Notes: generated by a model from the letters alone, not told the origin. Numbered from the stretch's first letter, positions 9,412 through 18,682 are shown. The stretch is 43,138 bases of DNA from Hondaea fermentalgiana (GCA_014084085.1 NPFB01000151.1:93836-136973); one strand, 5' to 3'. Translations and numbers: made by a program.

Positions 9412-9866
9412 GCATGATGTAATTGAGCACAGATTTGTCCGGAGATGATACCTAACTTGTAGTCATCTCACTACTTTACTTGACTTGGCGTTGCTTTGCT
9501 TTGCTTTGCTTTGCTTTGCAAAATCTTTGCTTTGCCAACCTTTGCTTTGATTCGCAAAATCTTTTGCTCTTGTGGCTGCGATGAGTTCAACAAGTTGCCT
9601 AGGACGTCAAAGGCCCCTCGGCGGTGACGGATTTTCTCCGAATCTGCGAGCGTCTGCGAGCGCAAGGAACAGATGTGACCCATTAAGTTCTCTCCCACTT
9701 GCAAGTTTTCGCAATCTCGCGCTGTGTCACGCACCAGATTGACTGCAAAAGATCGTGCGTGCACGCCTCCACCCTCGTGGATGTTTGATGATGGCGATGA
9801 TGACTACATGTGTTCGAGGTATCCAAGCACAGTGCACTCAATCAATCCCAGATCGCCATCAAGAAG
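9412..9866. other. Intergenic region with TTTGC repeats
   Basis: About five perfect TTTGC units lie at 9491-9519, followed by degenerate copies to about 9570. This is the 3' side of the CaiB gene and the promoter side of the dioxygenase gene, both on the plus strand. No RNA gene or further coding segment is apparent. Confidence 0.7.
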
Positions 9867-10889
9867 ATGGCGCAGACGAGCAGCGACGCGCGGGCGGGCG
9901 AGACCGGGGAAGCCGACGCGCACGGCGTCCCCGTCGTCGACGTGAGCAGCTTCGCGACGCAGGAAAGCCTGCCCGTCAAGCCCGAAGACCTGAGCGAGGA
10001 CCAGCGCGCAACGGTGCAGGCATGGGGCGATGCGCTGACGCGGACGGGCTTTGCCGTGGTGGTCGAGCACGGCATTGCGGACGATGATCTGCGCGCTGCC
10101 TTCGACGCAAGCAAGCGCTTCTTTCTCGAGCTTCCGTCCGAGGAAAAACTCAAGTACAACTACGGTCCTTACGGGACGCCTCAAGGCGGATACACACCGC
10201 AAGGCATTGAGGGCGTGGGCAGGTCCCTCGATGCAGCTGATGCCCCTGCTGATCTCGTGGAAAGCTATGTTTTCAACGCCGCCGCCCGCGCCAATCCTGA
10301 CAACCATGAACCCGTACTTTTCAAGAACGCCGTGGGCTATTCGACCAAAGCAACTTGGCTCATGCACGTTCTGCACTGCATCTCAGCCTTTGCCCTCGAC
10401 CTGCCGGGAAATTTTTTCGACGAGTTCCATACCAACCCAGACTCAGTCATGCGTTGCGCATGCTATCCGCCCCTCGACAAATCCAAAGTTGAAGGGGGCT
10501 CGATTCGCTATTCTGCGCACACTGACTACCAAGGCTTTACCATCCTCGCTCTTGAAGCTTCTCTTGACGGAGGACCCACTGGACCCACGGGTCTTCAAGT
10601 CAATAGAGACGGCGAATGGAAAGACGTCGTCCTGCCAACGTCCGGTAACCCCCTTGTCACCAACATTGGCGACCTCTGGCAAGTCTGGACTGCCGGTCGC
10701 TGGAAGTCAACGTTGCATCGCGTCATGAATCCGCCCGCAGACTCCGAGGCCGCAAAACGTTATCGATTTTCGCTGCCTTACTTTACAGGGCCCAACGCGG
10801 AGGCGAATATTGTACCTATCGATGGATCGGGAGAGGCCGTCAACGCTGGCGAATACCTTCGCCAAAAGCTTGACATTACCAACGTGTAG
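9867..10889 (+). CDS. 2-oxoglutarate/Fe(II)-dependent dioxygenase, isopenicillin N synthase-like family
   Basis: The protein has 340 residues from the ATG at 9867 (AAGATGG context); a GTG 57 bases earlier keeps the frame open but is not a likely eukaryotic start. The N-terminal DIOX_N part begins with VPVVDVSSFA and includes the typical AWGDALTRTGFAVVVEHGI segment. The C-terminal catalytic part carries the iron triad H218-x-D220 (SAHTDYQGFTIL) and H284 (STLHRVMNPP), and the 2-oxoglutarate-binding R300-x-S302. Length and motif order match soluble plant/fungal-type oxygenases that hydroxylate or desaturate small molecules. No targeting peptide is evident. The substrate cannot be inferred; being the third oxidative or CoA-related gene on the same strand suggests, weakly, a shared pathway. 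It ends 185 bp from the convergent HEAT-protein gene. Confidence 0.9.
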   Translation: MAQTSSDARAGETGEADAHGVPVVDVSSFATQESLPVKPEDLSEDQRATVQAWGDALTRTGFAVVVEHGIADDDLRAAFDASKRFFLELPSEEKLKYNYGPYGTPQGGYTPQGIEGVGRSLDAADAPADLVESYVFNAAARANPDNHEPVLFKNAVGYSTKATWLMHVLHCISAFALDLPGNFFDEFHTNPDSVMRCACYPPLDKSKVEGGSIRYSAHTDYQGFTILALEASLDGGPTGPTGLQVNRDGEWKDVVLPTSGNPLVTNIGDLWQVWTAGRWKSTLHRVMNPPADSEAAKRYRFSLPYFTGPNAEANIVPIDGSGEAVNAGEYLRQKLDITNV

Positions 10890-11074
10890 GCGGGCCATCA
10901 GACTGATTATCAGTCATCCACCTGCACATATTCTCCTTATCCTGACTTACCTTTTGCCTGCCGGTGCTAACGCAGTCCGTCAACAGATCAACGAAAGTAC
11001 GTTGTCCCTAAAAAATAAAAACAAAAAAACCTCAACAGTTATCAGGCTGCCTCGATAATTTCAAGCTATAATAC

Positions 11075-13747
11075 TCATGAGTTCTTGATGCGCCCGTGCC
11101 GCACGGAAATCTTGCTTGATGTGCCTGCGGGCCTACATGGAGCGATGCCATCGGGAGAGGGTCTCCGTGATGCAACCATGGCAGGTCGATCTTGGGCAGC
11201 GAACTTTTCCGAAGCGAGACGCACCGAGTCTGACGAACTTCGGCGCTGCCTCGGCGCAGAGGTCGGTCCATCGGAAGACCCACGCATACTTCCATACAAG
11301 CCAAATTGACGTTGACCTCCAGCACTAGCATATTGTTGGTGGCTCGGGTGTCCTTGGTATTGTCGATGATGTTGCTGGTGGTGGTGCGGACGCTGTTGAA
11401 ATGCTTGCTCCTTTGCACGCGCATCGCTGCGACGCTTAATGACCTCTGGGGAGTCACGAATTCCCGACGCCTCAAGAGCTTCTTTCGCTGCGTTCACCTC
11501 GGCGCGTACACCTTCCTCCTCACTCTGTGCAAGAGTCTTCAAAATGCTTCCTGCAAAGGCTCGGGTCAGTACCCCTGTTTGGACAAGCGAAAGAAGTGCC
11601 TTTGCGAGAGCAATTTGAACGCTTGGAACGCGGTCTGCGGCCAAGGCGCCGATCGCGTCGTCAAGTCTGAGTCTTTCAAAGAATTCGAGCTGCCCTTTGC
11701 ATTGCTGACCTAGCTCGCTGCACCATAACAAAAATAGCATCCGAGCTGTCCAACGCGATCCGCGACCAAACTCACTCTTGATTTCGTGCAAAAGACCTGC
11801 GTCCTTTTGTGCACTTGGGTTCGTAGCCACAATGCGCGCCAATGATCGTGCTGCTGCGCGACGAAGAGGCTCGGCACCGTTGCGCATAAGATCAAAGAAG
11901 GTTGGCACGCAGCGCTGTCGTACTCGGGAGCTATCGTACAAGTCTGAGGGAAGCTTATCGAACGCCTCGAGACCCGCCACGCGATACCGCCAATCAGTAC
12001 GTACAACATTGTCGATCCACGGCGGCAGCAAAAGATCCATGCAAGGACTGAAAAGGGACTCTAGAAGAGAGGCGCGGTGCTGCGGATCCGCGACCACAAA
12101 CTTGTCCTGGATCGTGGGCCATGCATTCACGAGAACCCGCCGCACTTCCCGGTCGCCATCTCGACAGAGCGTCTGGATCATGTTTGCCAAATAGCGCGCC
12201 ACTCGCTGCTTCCCTAGCAAGACACACACGGGCTCGAGCGAATCCACCACGGTTTTTCGCACTTCCACAGCAGAGTCCGCTGCAAGCTCTTGGTAGTGCG
12301 CGTCGAGATATTTCGCATAGTTTCCTGGTCCTAGCGTCTTTACCAAGCCAGGCATAATGTAGGCACACAAACACCTCGTCGTAATATCCACAGAGACAAC
12401 ACACGGGCTAAAAGCGTCAAGCGCTCGACTCAGCACAGAGTCGTGCTCTTGCATGCTTTCCTTGAGAAACGACTCGCAGGCATGCAACGCCGGCCCCAAA
12501 GCCAACGCTGATTCCCGCAAAAGCTGGGCTTCCTTGGAATAGGTCGTCAGCCACCCCTGATCGCCCGCGTGGCATACAAGACATTCGTGCTGCGTCAGAA
12601 ACACTGGCATGACCTCTTCCCAGAACCGCGATGCAGACACTGAGCTAGCCACCTTCCCAAGCCCTTCTACGGCTGCGGTCTTGACGTCGATTTCCTCGTC
12701 GCGGAGTAGCTCGACGAATTCGCCAAGCATGTGTTGCTCGAACCAGTCACTGTCGGCTGTTGCCAGATGCCCGAGTTCAAGCGCCATGGCTGCGCGCACC
12801 TCTGTGTCAATATCCTGGCAGACGGCCTTGGCCAATTCTCGGAGCTGTTTTTGTTGCGCCGCTGGGACTTCTTCCAGGTACTTGCTACGTGCGAGGAGTC
12901 CGAGCACTCGTGCGCCGAGCGAACGCGCCCCGCAGGAGTTCAGATTTGAGAGTTTTTCGCAGCACAGCGTGCCGAGTGCAAGCGCTCGGGCTCTTCGTTC
13001 GTCAGTGTCAATACTTCGACTCGATAGAATGAGTCCGAGGATGCTGATCATTGCCTGCATGACTTTTACGTCTTCAGCTGATGCGTGCCCGTACGACGTT
13101 CGTGTCGCGAGCTGGGAGCTCAAGTCCAGCGAGCATGCCAATAGGATATCACGGCTCTCAGACGACCGTGCCGCCTCGATGATACGGCGAACGTTGTCCA
13201 ATATTACGTTTCGCATCCATTCCTCCTTTTGCAGGATGCTGGGCAAGAGACTTTGTAGTTGACACAACACATTTTGAAGCACACTAACGATCTCTGCTTG
13301 GGCTTGAGCTTGAGCTTGAGCTGCTAAAGCATCTGAGTCAGCCACAGCATCGGTAGCTGCCCAGACCTCTTCCATGTACTGAGGAAGCAGCGTGAGCAGA
13401 GCAATATGTTGAACTTCGTTGTCACTCTTCACCAAAATGTAGATTCGTTCCAGTGATGATAAGTCTTCAGGCAGGGCAAGAGACTCGATTTCCTTCTCAT
13501 CGTGCTGGCCCTCGCGGACCTTGTTTGCCTCTCCCTCGGGGCCGAGTTCGGCGTCCACACTTCCAGCGTCAAAGACTACGTCCTCAACAGACTGAGGTTC
13601 TTTCGTTACTTTGCCGCCGCCGCCGCTGCTGCTGCTGCTGCTGCTGCTGCTGACACCGCCGTCACTGCTGCTGCCGTCGCGGTCGCTGCTGTGGCTAGCG
13701 CTATGATCATCTCCCGTGACGTTCTTCAGAGCGCTAGCTCCATGCAT
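11075..13747 (-). CDS. HEAT-repeat protein, PP2A-A / PP4R1 / PP4R4-like phosphatase regulatory subunit
   Basis: The 890-residue product begins with a Ser/Gly/Asp-rich disordered stretch containing a Ser run (about 33-41). From about residue 90 to 780 it consists of helical HEAT-type repeats, with characteristic segments such as DTEVRAAMALELGHLA, EIDVKTAAVEGLGKVA, AVEVRKTVVDSLEPV, DREVRRVLVNAWPTI and RTDWRYRVAGLEAFDKLP. The D-x-x-VR and DWR-R patterns are those of the PP2A scaffold A subunit and the PP4 regulatory subunits. Overall length is close to human PP4R4 (from memory). The C-terminal about 110 residues are His/Gln/Ser/Arg-rich and probably disordered. Such proteins place phosphatase catalytic subunits onto substrates. 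Exact subfamily is not settled, since other HEAT proteins share these motifs. The start codon abuts a strong CG palindrome. Confidence 0.65.
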   Translation of the reverse strand: MHGASALKNVTGDDHSASHSSDRDGSSSDGGVSSSSSSSSSGGGGKVTKEPQSVEDVVFDAGSVDAELGPEGEANKVREGQHDEKEIESLALPEDLSSLERIYILVKSDNEVQHIALLTLLPQYMEEVWAATDAVADSDALAAQAQAQAQAEIVSVLQNVLCQLQSLLPSILQKEEWMRNVILDNVRRIIEAARSSESRDILLACSLDLSSQLATRTSYGHASAEDVKVMQAMISILGLILSSRSIDTDERRARALALGTLCCEKLSNLNSCGARSLGARVLGLLARSKYLEEVPAAQQKQLRELAKAVCQDIDTEVRAAMALELGHLATADSDWFEQHMLGEFVELLRDEEIDVKTAAVEGLGKVASSVSASRFWEEVMPVFLTQHECLVCHAGDQGWLTTYSKEAQLLRESALALGPALHACESFLKESMQEHDSVLSRALDAFSPCVVSVDITTRCLCAYIMPGLVKTLGPGNYAKYLDAHYQELAADSAVEVRKTVVDSLEPVCVLLGKQRVARYLANMIQTLCRDGDREVRRVLVNAWPTIQDKFVVADPQHRASLLESLFSPCMDLLLPPWIDNVVRTDWRYRVAGLEAFDKLPSDLYDSSRVRQRCVPTFFDLMRNGAEPLRRAAARSLARIVATNPSAQKDAGLLHEIKSEFGRGSRWTARMLFLLWCSELGQQCKGQLEFFERLRLDDAIGALAADRVPSVQIALAKALLSLVQTGVLTRAFAGSILKTLAQSEEEGVRAEVNAAKEALEASGIRDSPEVIKRRSDARAKEQAFQQRPHHHQQHHRQYQGHPSHQQYASAGGQRQFGLYGSMRGSSDGPTSAPRQRRSSSDSVRLASEKFAAQDRPAMVASRRPSPDGIAPCRPAGTSSKISVRHGRIKNS
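13613..13652. repeat. Trinucleotide (GCC/GCT)n tract coding poly-Ser
   Basis: GCC then CTG-type triplets on the plus strand read as the Ser run and the Gly-rich stretch in the N-terminus of the minus-strand HEAT protein. The same triplets create the plus-strand poly-Ala frame that is rejected as a gene. Confidence 0.85.
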
Positions 13748-14429
13748 TGTCGCGAGCGCGCGCGCGCTCGCGCACGCGCGCGTTCCGTTTCAGCTTTCCA
13801 GAGGTCCAGCGCGCTGCGAGGCGGTCCTCTCGCAGCCGTCTGGTGTCGTGCAGCTGGACCTGCTAGACGCAGCAAGCGTCTCGGTCGTTCTGCGCGACTC
13901 TGTGCCATGCACAGTCGTTGGAATAGAGAGAGAATTTTGATGAGAGAGTCTTCTTGTCTTCCCCGTCGATTTGCTTGCCGCCGCGCACTAACGCCCATTC
14001 CTGAACGCTCACTCACAGCTGTTTTTCCTTGCCGTTTGCTCTGCGTGTTTTGCTTACTTCTTGCTGGCTCCTCTCCTCACAGTCAATCCCGGCCAACTCG
14101 CACAAGCTCGACTTCCTGCCACGACTCACAGTGTCGAGGACCCTCGACGCGATCAAGCCACTCCGGCGTGCCAGCGTCTCTCTCCTCATCTCTTCTCTCG
14201 AGGCCTGGCAGGCCGCAATGGCCAAAGGCCGTGGGGCTTCGGCCTGTCTGTGCGCGGTCACCCTCAACGGATAGACTTGCAGAACGCAAAACCGGCGTGC
14301 ACAGCAGCGAAGAGCAGGATCGGCAAAGACGATCGAGGTCGCGAGCCCGAGCGAGCCCGCGCAGGCCGGCCTCGCGCGCGCGGAGAAGGCCCTGCAGGAC
14401 GCGGCTGCCTGCGGCGGCTGCGGCGCGCC
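13748..14429. other. Divergent intergenic region between the HEAT gene and the LOG-family gene
   Basis: The two genes point away from each other, so promoters for both should lie here. The first 35 bases beside the HEAT start codon are alternating CG with a perfect palindrome. The remainder has no recognisable gene. The right limit is uncertain because of the assembly gap. Confidence 0.6.
13751..13772. repeat. Perfect 22-bp CG-rich palindrome next to a start codon
   Basis: The 22 bases beginning CGCGAGCGCG are their own reverse complement, and alternating CG/CA dinucleotides continue to 13782. It starts only three bases upstream of the HEAT-gene ATG (13745-13747 on the minus strand). It could extrude a cruciform, adopt Z-DNA, or form a very stable hairpin if transcribed. 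Confidence 0.85.
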
Positions 14430-14455
14430 ATGGGCCCGCAGCACGTGGCGGCGGC

Positions 14456-14555
14456 NNNNNNNNNNNNNNNNNNNNNNNNNNNNNNNNNNNNNNNNNNNNN
14501 NNNNNNNNNNNNNNNNNNNNNNNNNNNNNNNNNNNNNNNNNNNNNNNNNNNNNNN
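14456..14555. other. Assembly gap of 100 N
   Basis: Exactly one hundred undetermined bases. A round number usually marks a scaffold join of unknown true length. Reading frames that cross it are therefore not meaningful. Both flanks are extremely GC-rich, a likely cause of the break. Confidence 0.98.
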
Positions 14556-14615
14556 CGGCTCGCGGGCCAGAAGCAGGTGCGGCGCGCGCGCGAGCGCGAC
14601 GACGAGAAGGCGCGC

Positions 14616-15239
14616 ATGGTGGCGGCGGCGCGAAGGACGCTCCGCGACAGGAGGGGCGTCTGCGTCTTCCTCGGGTCCAGGTCCGGCGCCCAGCAAGCCT
14701 ACATCGAGGCGGCGCGAGCGCTCGGCAAGGAGATCGCGCGACAGGGCTTCAGCCTTATCTATGGCGGCGGCGATGTCGGTCTCATGGGCGAGCTTGCGCG
14801 ATCCGTCCACGAGAGCGGCGGCACGGTGGTGGGCGTCATTCCGCGCGCTCTGGCGGGTCGCGAACTGTCGGGCGTCGGCGTGCAGATTGACAACACCGTG
14901 GTCACCTCGACGATGCACGAGCGCAAGCAACTCATGGCGAGTTTTGCAGACGCCTTCATCGCGCTTCCTGGCGGCTTTGGGACCATGGAAGAGGTCGTCG
15001 AGGCCATCACGTGGACGCAGCTTGGCATTCACGACAAGCCGGTGGGCCTGCTCAATACGTGCGGGTTTTGGGAGCCCATGCACCAAATGTTCAAGCACGC
15101 CACCTCGGAGGGTTTTATCAATGATGCTAGTCTCGACATTGTTGTAATGGAGGCCGATCCTGCCGTGATGCTCGACCGGGTCATGTCTCATCGCCCTCCT
15201 CCCGGTCTGGCAACCACGTGGGATAAAGTCGACGTGTAG
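14616..15239 (+). CDS. LOG-family (TIGR00730/lysine-decarboxylase-like) nucleotide phosphoribohydrolase; 5' end uncertain
   Basis: The clear domain reads GVCVFLGSRSG near the start, then SLIYGGGDVGLMGELA, VTSTMHERKQLM and LPGGFGTMEE. The last is the PGGxGTxxE signature of LOG proteins, and the Arg of MHERK and the Glu of the signature are catalytic in the family. LOG enzymes split nucleoside 5'-monophosphates (cytokinin ribotides in plants) into base and ribose phosphate, and fold as a Rossmann dimer. From the ATG at 14616 the product is 207 residues, a normal family length. The frame stays open back to the gap at 14555, and an ATG at 14430 on the other side could be the true start, so an N-terminal extension may be hidden. 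Real substrate here is unknown. Confidence 0.88.
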   Translation: MVAAARRTLRDRRGVCVFLGSRSGAQQAYIEAARALGKEIARQGFSLIYGGGDVGLMGELARSVHESGGTVVGVIPRALAGRELSGVGVQIDNTVVTSTMHERKQLMASFADAFIALPGGFGTMEEVVEAITWTQLGIHDKPVGLLNTCGFWEPMHQMFKHATSEGFINDASLDIVVMEADPAVMLDRVMSHRPPPGLATTWDKVDV

Positions 15240-16049
15240 TAAAGAAGAAGTTAAGTTTTTAGAATTTCTAAACCTGAAGGCATCCTGAAGGCAGACTAAA
15301 GGAAGGAGGCTTGCTCAGTATGCAGGAAAAAAGATGACACACCAAAGAGAACCTACTCTACCTTTATGTCAGACTTTCCTTTTGTCCTCTTTCTCTTTAG
15401 GGAAGGGGAGAAAGGAGAGAGTTGCGTCGCTCGACGCTCGGGGGGAGAGAGAGAGGATTAATGCGCAAACAATTGTAAGACCGTCCGTTCTTCGCAAAAA
15501 AGGTGTTCACCCTCACGTAAGAGGGTCGTCATGGTATCTTGGCAAAGACGCTTCAATTTTGGAAAATAAAAAAAGGGCGCATGGATACAGAGGCATGAGA
15601 GCTGCCGTATGAGACACAACTCCCGATGCGGCCCATTTCTTAACGAGATACAAATACGAGCGTCTGACGACGGAAAAGAAGAGGGAAAGGGTGACGAGAG
15701 GAGGAGGAGGAGGAGGAGAGAAAAGAGCCCAGCACCCAGCCTCCGACGTCGAGGTTGAAAACCTCTCAGCAACAGGAAACGAACTAATGCACGTCACGAC
15801 ATGTGATGTCGTGACATGTGGAGGTAATTACACCACGCCGACGAGAGAGAAAGAGTTTGTAGATGCTTTTCCATTCCATGCACACATCGGCTCGGTCCAC
15901 GTAATGTAGCCTTCTTGATGAGCCAACGATCAATTGCTTCAGCAGGTTCCGCTCATCGTGCGCGCGAAGGCTCTCCAGATGGCAGCTGGCTGGCTTTACT
16001 TGCTTGACGAGGCGGCCTAGCCCGTCTCGGCCTAGCTCCGCAAACAAGC
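15240..16049. other. Convergent intergenic region with a hairpin
   Basis: The LOG gene and GOT1 gene point towards each other, so both 3' ends lie here. A GAG triplet array is at 15699-15718 and a perfect inverted repeat at 15793-15815. Short open frames are not supported by any domain. Confidence 0.65.
15793..15815. repeat. Perfect 10-bp-arm hairpin
   Basis: GTCACGACAT, a GTG loop, then ATGTCGTGAC: arms are perfectly complementary with a 3-base loop. The octamer GACATGTG also occurs twice, at 15798-15805 and 15813-15820. It lies between two convergent genes and could act in 3'-end formation or be a protein-binding palindrome; the sequence alone does not say. Confidence 0.7.
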
Positions 16050-16493
16050 CTAGACCATCGATTGGCTCGGTTTGCCCGAGATCTTGTCCGCCATTGTAGA
16101 AATAACGGGCATATTGAGCAGCGGGCCGACCACCGGGAGGCTGCGCAAAAACGCGAGCACGAGTGGGAAGAAGGAGCCAAACAAGTTGATGAAGCCAAAG
16201 AGTTCGATGAACATGCCAATCATGGGGTAGCCCGACATGACAATGTAGATGCCGCCGAAGAACGTGATGAGGCCGCGCCAACGCTTTTGCCAGCGTTCCT
16301 TGATCCTGTCGCCGTAGAGGCCGAAGAACTCCGCGGTGCGCCTTGGCGTGCTCAGCAGCGTGAAGCCGACCAGGAAGAGCACGTTCCCCATCGCCAGCAG
16401 CTTCCGGTCAAACAGCAGCAGCATGCCCAGCAGCAGGAAGAACACGCCGAGCCCCAGCAGGCCGAGGCCGATCTTGCGCACGTCACTCATCAT
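16050..16493 (-). CDS. GOT1: Got1/Sft2-family vesicle-transport membrane protein
   Basis: Starting at the ATG at 16493 (or the adjacent one at 16490) the product is 147 residues, close to yeast and animal GOT1. It begins MMSDVRKIGLGLLGLGVFFL and has four hydrophobic segments, at about 8-28, 33-50, 74-92 and 95-118. The conserved STPRRTAEFF loop follows the second, and the loop GDRIKERWQKRWRG precedes the third. GOT1 proteins sit in Golgi and ER membranes and assist fusion or ER-to-Golgi transport. The frame runs open upstream to 16673, but that extra part is Arg/Ala/Gly-rich and outside family length, so I exclude it. The gene is divergent from the esterase gene at 17364. Confidence 0.9.
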   Translation of the reverse strand: MMSDVRKIGLGLLGLGVFFLLLGMLLLFDRKLLAMGNVLFLVGFTLLSTPRRTAEFFGLYGDRIKERWQKRWRGLITFFGGIYIVMSGYPMIGMFIELFGFINLFGSFFPLVLAFLRSLPVVGPLLNMPVISTMADKISGKPSQSMV

Positions 16494-17363
16494 CCTCCCG
16501 AGCCGGACCCGCCGGCGCCCAGAGGGACGAGCAAAGGGACGCAAGGCGCGAGACCAGCAGGCCGAAGGAACAGCGCGCGCCGCGCCGCGACCCCTGCCCA
16601 GAGGCCTCTCCTGCGCGGGCCCTCCCGCCCGCTCGCGCTCTGCCGCCCGCTCCGCTCCTCCGGAAACCGCCACGTGGGCAGGCGCTCACAGCGCGATCGG
16701 GTGCCCCGGATCGGGGGCCCGGATCGGGTGCCCCGGATCGGGGGCCCGGATCGGGGGCCCCGGATCGGGTGCCCGGGCGCCAATCGGGTGCCCCCTGAAG
16801 TGGCCAGGCGAGACTGGCGACGAGACGCCGCGATCGCTCGGCAGCGATACCGATCCGCGCTCCCGGCCGCCCTCCCTTGCTCCCTTCCTTCCTGCCGGCG
16901 TCGTCGGCGGCGACTTCACGCGGCGGCGGCGCCGCGGAAGGATTCTGCGGCGGCGGCGCGGCTCGAGGCAGAACTGCATCGGCATCCGAGGCGGGAGACG
17001 CGCACGGTACGTCGGGGACGCGCACAAGGCGCAGGAGCTCGCGCACGTGCAGCCCGGGGAGGACGGGGAGAGAGAGATCGCTCGGCGAGCGAGGAGCGAG
17101 GCAGAGGGTGACGGCGAGGAGAGGCGCACCGGGAGGGAGAAGGAGAAGAAGGCCTGAGAGGGAGAGGGGAGGAGGCGGAGGGAGGACGGAAAGGCATGGC
17201 AGGAGGAGGAGGGCGACGACTGACGAGGAAAGATATGGGTACGGTCGACGTCTTGGATGGGCTGGGCCTCGCACGCTCGCACGCACGCTCGCGCCCGATG
17301 CAAAACGCAAACTGGGGGACGTGGCGTGGACGTCCGCTGGCGTGACGGGCTGGCTGCGCGCAA
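16494..17363. other. Divergent promoter region between GOT1 and the S-formylglutathione hydrolase gene
   Basis: An 870-bp GC-rich stretch that must hold promoters for both genes. It includes the alternating 14/13-bp repeat (16695-16793) and a purine-rich segment (about 17050-17230). Long minus-strand frames across it are compositional and lack domains. Confidence 0.6.
16695..16793. repeat. Alternating 14/13-bp tandem repeat with a GATCGGG core
   Basis: GATCGGG recurs at 16695, 16709, 16722, 16736, 16749 and 16763, with spacings 14, 13, 14, 13, 14. The units are GATCGGGTGCCCCG and GATCGGGGGCCCG, so the higher-order period is 27 bp. A degenerate AATCGGGTGCCCC follows at 16783. It lies 200-300 bp upstream of GOT1 and about 570-670 bp upstream of the esterase gene. 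Confidence 0.85.
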
Positions 17364-18245
17364 ATGGCGACACAGGCAGATAGCAAGAGAAGCGAGAAGA
17401 TGGCGCTCAACCTCGTCAAGCAGAACAAGGCCTTCGGAGGATGGGTCAAGCAGTTCTCGCACACCTCCAAGGTGCTCGGCGACCTGGAGATGAAGTTCTC
17501 CGTCTTCCTCCCCGCCCAAAGCGAGAACAGCAAGGTCCCCGTCGTCTACTACCTGAGCGGCCTCACCTGCACGGATGAGAACTTCACCACCAAGGCCGGC
17601 GCGCAGCGCAGGGCCGCCGAGCTCGGCTTTGCCCTCGTCGCTCCCGACACCAGCCCTCGCGGCGCCAACATCGAGGGCGAGGACGAGAGCTACGACTTTG
17701 GCTCCGGCGCCGGCTTCTACGTCGATGCCACCACCGACAAGTGGAAGAAGAACTACAACATGTACTCGTACGTGACTGACGAACTGCCCTCGCTCATCGC
17801 CTCCGAGCTTCCCGTCGACGACTCTCGCAAGGCTGTCTCTGGCCACTCCATGGGCGGCCACGGTTCCCTCATCACCGCGCTCAAGAACCCGGGCATGTTC
17901 AAGTGCGCCACCGCCTTTGCGCCCATCGCCAACCCGATGAACTGCCAGTGGGGCCAGAAGGCCTTCACCGGCTACCTCGGCGAAGACAAGTCCGCCTGGG
18001 CCAAGTACGATGCTTCCGAGCTCGTCAAGTCCTACGAGGGCCCCCAGCTCCCCATTTTTGCGGACCAGGGTCTTGCCGACAACTTTTACCCTGACCAGCT
18101 CCTTTCCGAGAACTTCATTGAGGCCGCCAAGACTAACGACAAGGTCGACGTCGAGTTCCGCTTCCAGGAAGGCTACGACCACTCCTACTACACGATGGCC
18201 ACCTTTATCGATGACCACCTCGACTTCATCGCCAAGCACATCTAA
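17364..18245 (+). CDS. S-formylglutathione hydrolase (esterase D)
   Basis: The 293-residue alpha/beta-hydrolase matches esterase D closely. [11 protein letters not shown] (64-74) contains the conserved Cys; [10 protein letters not shown] has the nucleophile S162; [13 protein letters not shown] supplies D239; and EGYDHSYY supplies H273. The enzyme hydrolyses S-formylglutathione to formate and glutathione, the last step of glutathione-dependent formaldehyde removal after formaldehyde dehydrogenase (ADH class III), which is not in this window. There is no signal peptide, so it should be cytosolic. Two ATGs fit: 17364 (293 residues) and 17400 (281 residues, nearer the human 282). I keep the first, with equal weight. 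Codon use is strongly C/G-ending, as in the Rieske gene, which suggests high expression. Confidence 0.95.
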   Translation: MATQADSKRSEKMALNLVKQNKAFGGWVKQFSHTSKVLGDLEMKFSVFLPAQSENSKVPVVYYLSGLTCTDENFTTKAGAQRRAAELGFALVAPDTSPRGANIEGEDESYDFGSGAGFYVDATTDKWKKNYNMYSYVTDELPSLIASELPVDDSRKAVSGHSMGGHGSLITALKNPGMFKCATAFAPIANPMNCQWGQKAFTGYLGEDKSAWAKYDASELVKSYEGPQLPIFADQGLADNFYPDQLLSENFIEAAKTNDKVDVEFRFQEGYDHSYYTMATFIDDHLDFIAKHI

Positions 18246-18682
18246 AGCCTATCGCCAAAACAAGCAAGTGACTTTTTCTCAAACCCAGCTTTGGCCTGAC
18301 ATTGCCGTTTCATTGTTTTCTTCACTCTTCTTTGACTTTGCTTTTTGCTTTTGCTTTCCTTCTCTTGCATACGTTTGTTTCCCTTCTACGACAACATCAT
18401 TTTTATCTTCGAGAAATCGAGAGAAATTAGGCCTAGGTGTCAAATGTGTGAACAACATCTGAGCCCATCATGTTTCCGAAAGGCAACACTGGCCCTCCTC
18501 TTGGAGGAAAACCAGTTGGGGTGTAACTACCCGTCCTTGTGGGCTGGCGGATGCTTGTGTGAAAAAGTCCACCATGTGATTTTTTTTTTTTGAAAAATAC
18601 TCATTTCCGCCTTTCTTGTTTGGCGAAAGGTCCCTCGCGTCTACGTCACCCCTCGCGTTACCTCACCTCATCGTGGGCACGG
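18246..18682. other. Convergent intergenic region
   Basis: 3' flanks of the esterase gene and of the CNB-protein gene. The sequence is less GC-rich, T-rich, with a run of about 12 T at 18580-18591. No gene or RNA is apparent. Confidence 0.7.

Noticed and set aside
9810..9866. Upstream extension of the dioxygenase frame
   Set aside because: Starts at GTG; the ATG at 9867 gives normal family length.
13502..14890. A 462-codon plus-strand frame crossing the assembly gap
   Set aside because: Its reading across 100 N is arbitrary, its start is antisense to the HEAT gene, and after the gap it is out of frame with the LOG domain.
16695..16793. Regular short repeats resembling a CRISPR array
   Set aside because: Units are contiguous without unique spacers, and the context is eukaryotic.
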